Origin: Ganoderma boninense
Taxonomy: Eukaryota; Basidiomycota; Agaricomycetes; Polyporales; Polyporaceae
DNA length: 64,000 nucleotides
Direction of reading: 5' to 3'
NCBI GenBank assembly: GCA_002900995.3
Contig: CM035311.1
Location: 2,976,001 to 3,040,000 of the forward strand
Positions 56,576 through 64,000 of the stretch are shown here, piece after piece. Each line of letters begins with the position of its first letter. The first letter of the stretch is position 1. A program made the translations under genes and the position numbers. Under the pieces are notes generated by a model. The model was not told the origin of the DNA. It saw only the letters and a program-made list of their open reading frames with translations, and ran no database searches.

Positions 56576-59391
56576 GGTCGAGAATACCTATGGATGTTCA
56601 GGTCAGCGTCAGGATGCGTGAGCATAAAATGTGAACGTACAGGTACTGACAAAGGATATCGACGGTTGTGATTGTGGCTTGCGAGTCAAGTTTCGAGAAA
56701 GGTGGCGAGTGCAGGAGGATGTGTGCGGGGGCGAGTGGGAGGGGAGCAACCTGGACGACGCAACGAAAGGGCTCTCACAGCCACACAAGATGAGCCGCGC
56801 GGAGGGCATGAGGCGATGTGGACCAAATCGACACTCTAAGCCCGAGTGGCAATGTGCATACCGCCGATGTAGAACAATGCCTCATGCCAGTGACTCGGAA
56901 CACGGCCGAACGCCCTGTGCAAGGACCACAACCCTCTGCAGTGGTCAGCGTCAGCGGGGAAATAGCGGTACCAATGCTGTACTTCCGCGCGCAAACAACG
57001 AGGTTTGGTCCACATTCTCATGAAATCACTGCGGATATGTGGCAATGAGAATCCGGCATGGGGACCCGGAGGGCTCGGGCTCTGATCGAAGGCGTCTTTC
57101 TTGCTTTAAGTCGTCACGCGTAGTCAATGAAGGTACGATCGCGCTGGTGGTGTCACCGGTCTCGCTCTGGACGCGCATATTCCAGCTTGCGGATGGTGGA
57201 TCCTCCGAAATTGCACCCCGTGACAGCCAGGGGGCGCAACGCAGGCCTCTCGAACGGAGTAGAGTGACAGGCCTGAAGCCGAGTGGCATCATATGAGCGC
57301 GTTTGTGACAGCGGCGAAGGGATAGATCCAAAGCGCAAGTGCTGAAATGAGGGTGTGTCTCGGCCGTAGATTGGGATTTGTAATTTACAGCGGTGTGATT
57401 CTCTGCCGCGCAAGTCGACTGTCCATCCCGGATCCGTGGGCGCGAGTTGACAACCAGAGTTGTAGCATGTTCCAGGAAATAAACGCGAGCAGATCGCGCC
57501 GGGCAGGGCCACTTGCTACAACTTCACTCGAACAGCTGACTCGTGGTCACATTACGGTGCGGAGCACTGCAGCGTCCTTGTCATTGCGCCCGTTGCGGCC
57601 TCTTACAGACTTGAGCAGGTCGAAGGTAATTTGGCCACGGCTGTCAACACCAGCTCGATGCTAGCTGTCGAAAATTTGTGTCCGACACGATGATGCACTA
57701 ATTCTGATTTAGTCTCCTGCAGCGCTTTAGGCAGCACTGTTCACTGCGCGATGAAAGTCTGGCAGAGCGAGGCACGAGGCACATCAAACACGATCAAATC
57801 CTCGTTTACACGACACCGTTCAACTTAATCGGGGCCGTGTTCGAAGAACAACACAACGATTGAAATAAGTACACTCGAATGCCTCAGCACGTACGAGTGG
57901 AGGCCGTCAGAAGACTGATGTATGCCGTGAAATGCTGGCGGATGGCCACACTCTGACGATGATGGTTCAAGACGTAGCTTGAGAGGCTCGTGCATGTGCC
58001 GATGACCAGGACGTGGACCAAAGGGATGGTCAAGGAGAATACTCACCGCAAAACAGCCCTAAAATACTGTGTTATATTCACCATGCCTTCTGAATACGAC
58101 GCATGCACATTGCCGGAGGCAGAACGGCTTCATGAATGGAACCAGGATCGCTGAGTCCTACATGGAGCAATACATTGGCTGAAAACGTTAACCCTGCGAA
58201 AGCGGGGGGACAAATATGAGCATAGGTACGTATTAGAGTGGTGTGAGATACTCACGACTACTCCAGGGACCCGAAGACAACCCAACGCACAGGAGCGGCC
58301 AACGGATGCAGCTGAGACTCAAAGGAGCAGGAGACGTTGTTTGGAGATCCCAGAGAGGCGTGTCTGTAGTACAGGTAGATAGAAAGATGAGAGCAAGACG
58401 GGGGATCATGTTTGATGCGGCCGAGACGAAATCAACAAGCTAGCAGATGAAGGTAGGTGGGTATTGTGAAGGAGGCTGTCGATGCACAGAGAGCCTGGCA
58501 GGGTCGACGTCCCAGAGGAGCGGGCGGAGGCCAGAAGAGGGTGAAAGTCGCACAACGAGGGCTCCCATAGAGCGGTGGAGGACCGTTTCGCAGAGGAGGT
58601 GGCATGCAGCTGGGCCGACAAGACGTGAGGCTTCGTTGCTGAGACGCAGGTCGTGGTCGAAGGACAGTCAAAGTCGGCGGCCCGACCGAATTTCTGATGC
58701 CCTTGGCGCCCATCGGCGCAGAGTCACAATGTGTGATGCGCATGTCACATCCTGCGTGCCCATGGCTCCGCCCTGTGTTTTCCTGCCAATGTTTGCTCCT
58801 ACCTCGCTGTCGCCTCGCTGTCGGGTAGTTCGTTCTCTCCATCCGTGTATCGTGTCTGCGGTCCCAACAGAGCTCTAGGAATCTCTGCTTGTTTGTGTTC
58901 TATCTGGACCTTTCTGCACAACTTGAACCACCCTCGGCGTCCGACAGTCATCTCATGCGCGTCAGGGACGGCGAGCTCGCCCAATGGACAACTCAGTATG
59001 GCTGGCCTCTAATCCACACTCTCCACGTCTGGATTTATCCGATGTGCTGCCCCAGGTAGCACCTTCTCAGGTGTCGCAACCTCAGGCGACGTTCGAACGC
59101 TCGCGATTTGGAGCCGGCTGACAGGTTTAAGGACTGCGCGAGGTACGACCGAGCCATCTGTCCTTGTCCTCGCAGATGCTTAACTTCTTTGTCAATCGAT
59201 TTGGTTTAGAATAGTCGGAGACGGATTGCCTCTAATAGTGATAGCCTCTGATAGATGGATAACAATCGTCAGCATCGAGCCCGGTAAGATATTCAAGGTT
59301 AGTTCCAGCCTGCTACCCTCACCTGAGTTCCGCTCAGCGACCGTGCGAGCATAGTACTCCCTCTACCCCGACTTCTAACACCCTTCAAACG
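56576..59391. other. Intergenic region, no supported gene
   Basis: About 2.8 kb upstream of the HET gene. ORFs of 60-140 codons occur on both strands, but none shows a domain, biased composition or consistent splicing. No repeat was recognised. Confidence 0.35.
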
Positions 59392-60245
59392 GTGTTCCAG
59401 TTCTTAAGGCACGCCTACCTTACGAAAACCTGCCTCCCACGAGCAAGCACGTTCGTATGGACAGGTTTCTTCGGGGGTACAATGGCGAGCTCCATATGTA
59501 CGAAGGTGCGTTCTTTTATCATCCTTCACAACCGCTGCATTCCAAGCCCCGTCCTAGGCAGATTCATCTCTTCCCTCGACATCCCTTCGTACCACGAGTC
59601 GGCTCTCACGTCTGGATCTTCAGACCCGGCTGTCGAGCTCCAAGTCTGGAACTGGGTGTCCGGCAACCCTCGTCTCTCCGAGAACCCCGTCTTCGATATC
59701 GCAACGCTGCATACTGAAGTTCACACTGCAAAGCGGGAACGTGTAGGGAGATGAGGCTGGAGAGACACATGAAGACGATTGAGATGAAGCGCAGAAGGGA
59801 GGGAGAAATGGTCGTAGTCGACAAGCTCGCAGCAAGGGCCAGGCGAAGGCCAGGGAGAGCAAGGAAGCCGAGGAAAACAGAATAAGGACGGGTCTGGCGA
59901 AATCGAGAAGGGACAGGTGGCCCGCATACAGTGGACGTGGACGGTGCCGGCGCATCCGTGGACAGTGGAAGGGGAACGTCAAGAGACAACCTCCGATTGA
60001 GAGGACATAGAACTCGTCTTTGTCACGCAGAAATCGATCACTGGACCATGGTGAGGACAGGCGGCTCGTCATCTTCGCCGTTAGAGGGTAAGTCTCCATG
60101 TATCGTCTTCGCCCCACCAGAATATTGATGGGCACCAGGGCCTTCGAGATGATCTACCTGCACTTCTCCGGGAAGGGCGCAGTACGCTCATCGTCCATCC
60201 TAGAAATATCGTTCCCTGCCCCTGTCATCGATTTCACCGTCATGA
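59392..60245 (+). pseudogene. Decayed Trm82-like WD40 fragment (copy A)
   Basis: Trm82 is the WD40 subunit of the tRNA m7G46 methyltransferase. Fragments in different frames resemble its middle and end: SGSSDPAVELQVWNWVSGNP (a blade ending in VWNW), a basic linker, LVIFAVRG, then YLHFSGKGAVRSSSILEISF and PAPVIDFTV (like the family phrase PVIDFAV). Frames change several times and stops intervene, so this is not a working gene. Assignment rests on short matches and is uncertain. Confidence 0.4.
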
Positions 60246-62379
60246 CGAACTGTAACATCTGAGCGTTGTTCGACTCCGAATAGCTATGTGCACGCCTTTG
60301 CTTGTGTCCCCGATTCGCCAGCTTGCTCTCCCGGGAGAGTGAAGTACCGTGCCTCCTCTCCACCCAGATCCGTCCTTCCCTCCCTTGCTCACCGTCTTGG
60401 CACACACGACGGGACAGACCAACACAATACCCTCGTGCGGACGACACACATTACGTCGACCCCCTTGAACCCCGCTCCCTCACTCTCAACCCGAAGCACG
60501 TCGTGCCCGCCACGCTCCCGCAGCTCCAGGTCCTTGAACTCTACCATCTACGGGACCTCGGAGGCCGCCTGAAGGTGGCCGCGCTGCCGAAGGTGGCATA
60601 TTCACCTCGAGCACGATGCGCTCATCCTCTCATCTGCGATTCACTCCACCGATGCGGCCGCGCTTGAGCCTGTGACGTACGGCAACGAGCTCACTCAGCC
60701 CTGAGTATGGTAGAACAGGGCGATGCTCGTAGAGCAGGACAGCCGTGAAGACCCTGAGGTGGCGGCGGGGGTGGAGGGATCGGGAGATCGAGCATCAAGC
60801 CATCACATTCGGATCGGAGGGGAGGGAAGGCGAAGAAGGAGAGGATGGGCAGGCCGCAGGCTTTCGACTGGGAAATGGATGCGTTGTGAGTACATTGCGA
60901 GTATTCTATGCGCGCGATTCTGATGGGTCGCCTGTGCATCGTGTCAGACAGATTCCATGGATGCCCATCCTGCTATCATACGTAGGACCTGCGACGTTGG
61001 CCGGTGTTCAGGTTTTCATGTCAGCATTGCGTCGAGCTGTGGATCCTGGCTATCGGCATGGACGAAACCCTTAAGGATAGGAAGTGCCCATGGCCGTTGG
61101 CAGTCCAGTTGGAACAATAGAAAGAGCCTGCAACTCGAACCTTGAGAGACATCGAGCCGTCAGGGTTCGCGCGCGGAGTATATTGCGGAGTTTCCGACTA
61201 ACAGGCTTGCATCATCACCGCGGCACTCAAGTTTGGATGGACCACCGCGCGAGTGTACCGAACCAGCAACGTATGTTGCTTTATCTCTTCGATCACAGGG
61301 ATAATGTTGACGACACCCCCATAGGTCGATTTCGACTGTTTCAACGCGGACAGGCCTCATGTAATCACCTGAAGTACAAGGTCGATTTCAAGACGGATGC
61401 TACCAGTTCTGAGTGAACGTTTCAATACTGACATCCGGGTGAGTGCCGCATCTCCTAATTTAAGGTGTCGTAACACTACTTACTTATTCCCATACAGACC
61501 AATACTGCTGTTTCCGTCGCCGCGCGCGCGCCGTCGGGAACTCACGGCGCCTACTACATGCGTTCTCCTGCCGCCCGTATCCGCAACTCGATCCTCCATC
61601 TCACATATACCGATATCTTCCAGACGAACATTTCTGCAGCTTCCTAGCATTCCCGGCCGTCCTAGAGGTCGCTTCGTTCGACCATCCGTACCCTCAGCCT
61701 GTCCACACAAATCAAACCTTCCTGCCTTGGAATTTGCTGCCTCCTAGCGCCCGCTGGCCCGATCCGTACGCACTGACGTACTGCGTCCGTCCGTGGAGAT
61801 GATTCAGTCCTCCCGACACCCATCTCGGTCCCTCCGGATTCATCCAGAGTACGAGGTCGCACTCGACTCTTCGACAGCAGTCGCATTAGAGCGCTGGTTC
61901 ATCAAAGGCTATCCAACGAGGCCACAGCTGAATGAGACACCTCTCGTCACACTCCTCCTGATATCGTCCTGGTGTGCATTAGAATGATAGGAGCACCACA
62001 TGTTGGACGGCCTGTCTGCCTTCCGCACCGTACCATTGGCGCATCCAGATATCGTCGGGCTGTGCGGCCCCATCTCCGCGCAGACGTGGGCTACAGGTCT
62101 TCCGGACGGTCCCTTCCCTGGTGTTGCTCTAGGCTGGGGCTGAAGGGGCGCTGTTTGCCAACCTCCGTGAGGCCGAATCCGAGTCCCCTGTGAGCCTCGT
62201 GCAGCGGGGACGGGCACCACCTAGAGCTCGCGGACCGCAGCTTGATGAGGGTTGGAGTGGATCTCTGTCTCACCACACTCGAAGCTTCTGCCGGCGCCGA
62301 AGCTTGGCTTGGGGCCCGTCCTTGAGCTCGATTACTTGTGCTGTCGCGCGGAGTGGGGAATTCGGTTGAAGGAGTGGGA
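60246..62379. other. No supported gene; possible LRR remnant
   Basis: One plus-strand segment near 60510-60600 reads LPQLQVLELYHLRDLGG, an LRR-like phrase, without a surrounding gene. The rest holds only short ORFs. Confidence 0.3.
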
Positions 62380-62885
62380 TATGCATATCATACCTTCCGC
62401 ACCACACCCACCCACCGCGCCCCCAGCCCGGCTCACTGTCCCCATGATCGACTTCGCCGTAGGGCCAGATGGCGACGTGTGGACATTACTCGATGCTAAC
62501 TGGGTACCAGCCACGGCTGTCTCCCGAGCTCTAGACACTCGATCTCTCAGATCTGCCGTTTATGCCGAAGCACCTCCACCCTGAGCGCAACGCGCTCGTC
62601 CAACATGCTCTCCGAGGTCGCCATGTTCGACCCCACGACGGACGGCAAGGAGCTGGTGCGGCGCGAGCTCTGGGGCATCCGAAGGATGAAGGCGCCGCTC
62701 GCGAAGATCCAGGAGCGTGCGAGGACGTTGCGAAGCAGGGCAGCCGCGAGGGCTCTGAGGCGGCGGTGGCAGAGGAACGGCTCGAGATCAAGCGATCGTG
62801 GTCGGAGAGCGTTAACGTGGCGAAGGGCGGCGAGGAAAACGAGGATGTGTGGGATGTCGAAGCGGGCGCGTCGCGGCGGAGAACT
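62380..62885 (+). pseudogene. Decayed Trm82-like C-terminal fragment (copy B)
   Basis: LTVPMIDFAVGPDGDVWTLL is the clearest match to the Trm82 C-terminal blade. It is followed in other frames by MPKHLHPERNALVQHAL and TDGKELVRRELWGIRRMKAP, then LAKIQERA. An acidic tail EGSEAAVAEERLEIKRSWSE follows. At least two frame changes separate these parts. Confidence 0.45.
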
Positions 62886-63229
62886 TTGCTCGCAATGTCG
62901 GTGCGTTCTCATCGCCTCAAGCGTGCGCGTTGCGCTTTCGCTGAGGCCAGCTGCCCGGTTGCCCCATGCCGAAGCGTCCATCGAGGCCGTCCTCTCCATC
63001 CAAGGCATCCTGTCTCTGCTCTTGAAACTCGTCATCTCTGGCCACAGCTTGGACAGTCTGTGTAGCCATGTTCTCTGGACCATCTCATGCGCGAACCAAA
63101 GTCGTCTGACGTCCGAGCTGGGGGACAGCTGTGGAAGTGCCCCGCCCGGGTGCGCTCGAATGCCAGAGTGAGAGATCCACCGCGCACTGCGTCTTTATTC
63201 GTACAGATGCTTACCCTCCCGCGCTCAAC

Positions 63230-64000
63230 AGGGGGTTGCTGCCAAAATCTCACAAATGCCGCTTTTACCTGCAACCGAGACACGATCATCTTTGGGCGAC
63301 AAGTTCCGAGGCGACATCTTCCAGTCAGTCGCAGCCCCGCGCGCTGCTACTCTCATCGCGTGTACCCAACTCCTCAAACCGAGCCCCGTCTTGCGCCACA
63401 CCTTCGTCGTCCTCGTGGGGACCTTGCTCTTGATCTCCGACGAGCAGCAACATCATCGCGGCCCATTACTACCCGCGCATTCGCCCTCCCTGAGAAATAG
63501 CATTGCCTCGAGCACGACAGTGCGTTCCGCCGCTTTCTTCTTCCTCTTGCTCTCACACGCGTGGACGCCAGATTCGTCCCCCTGTTCTACATCCTTTCAT
63601 TCCAGAGACAGCCCTCATTGATGGCGTCCCGGGCCTCAAGATCTGGCACTGAGAGTCTGGGGTCTGCAACTTCTGAGCTGCGACCACACCGAACAGAATA
63701 TCGTCGTCAGGGCTGCGAAGCGAAAGTGCAGCGTATCAGAAACCGAGACAGAGATGGAGCCACAAGGGACGAGAGTCAGGACGGGTTGAAGACAGCAGCA
63801 AAGGAATACGGGTAGACAAGTTGACAAGGGTCGAGGCGTGGAGAGCCAGGACTGGAACTGGGACGGGTCTGGTGCCGAGGAGGAACAAGTCGACCAGGCT
63901 GGCATAGAAGGGGACTGCGCCGCATTCGTAGACGGGACCTGGCAGGATGCGCCACCTGCATTGGATGCCACGGCGTGCTTCTTCGTCATGCACGAAAGGG
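63230..64000 (+). pseudogene. Decayed Trm82-like N-terminal and middle fragment (copy C), runs off window
   Basis: In successive frames: NRDTIIFG and GDKFRGDIFQ (compare the family phrase ADK.GDV.), VLRHTFVVLVGTLLLISDEQ, and near 63615 GVPGLKIWH with a stop just after, then IVVRAAKRK. Each phrase has a counterpart in order in Trm82/WDR4 proteins, but frame shifts and stops break the chain. It continues past base 64000. Confidence 0.4.

Noticed and set aside
1..64000. tRNA genes, CRISPR arrays, LTR retrotransposons
   Set aside because: I scanned for tRNA B-box-like GGTTCGAA motifs, regularly spaced direct repeats with unique spacers, and reverse transcriptase or integrase motifs. None was supported.

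Overview
The window is nuclear DNA of a filamentous basidiomycete, most likely an Agaricomycete. The evidence is GC-rich sequence, genes split by many 48-65 bp GT..AG introns, a KDZ (CxC-type) transposase family typical of mushroom-forming fungi, a HET-domain gene, and several coding regions of the lineage-specific kind common in Agaricomycetes. All gene models below were spliced by eye; no search was run. No tRNA, rRNA, CRISPR array, LTR retrotransposon or bacterial operon was seen.

Left part, 1-19.6 kb, is mostly host genes. In order: a truncated Pro/Gln-rich gene (-), a SUN-domain nuclear envelope gene (-), a small predicted membrane protein gene (-), a long Ser/Pro-rich coiled-coil gene with internal tandem duplication (-), a compact four-exon gene (+), a WD40 gene with a C-terminal membrane anchor (-), two uncharacterised + genes, a + gene with a hydrophobic N-terminus, an F-box/LRR-like + gene and a + gene ending in a membrane anchor.

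Middle part, 19.7-46 kb, is a transposon island. It starts with a long inverted repeat of two 1051 bp arms around a 558 bp spacer. A complete six-exon CACTA/EnSpm (Tnp2-type) transposase gene begins 75 bp after it and is followed by a 165 bp minisatellite and an ATATC-rich palindromic zone. Next is a KDZ transposase gene carrying a C-terminal Ulp1-type cysteine protease, apparently broken by one lost base inside a 12 bp repeat array. Then comes a textbook intact hAT element of 4353 bp with terminal inverted repeats, an exact 8 bp target duplication and a 922-residue transposase. After a host-like gene with an RNase H1 N-terminal-like domain lies a second KDZ (CxC2) relic that has lost its catalytic core.

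Right part, 46-64 kb, holds a large repeat-rich uncharacterised gene (+), a complete HET-domain gene (-), and a sparse tail with frameshifted fragments that look like decayed, tandem copies of the tRNA m7G methyltransferase WD40 subunit (Trm82).

A theme running across the window is a 12-base periodic GAAC/GTTC-core repeat found at several separate places, inside and outside genes, always as multiples of 12 except for the one contracted unit in the KDZ gene.
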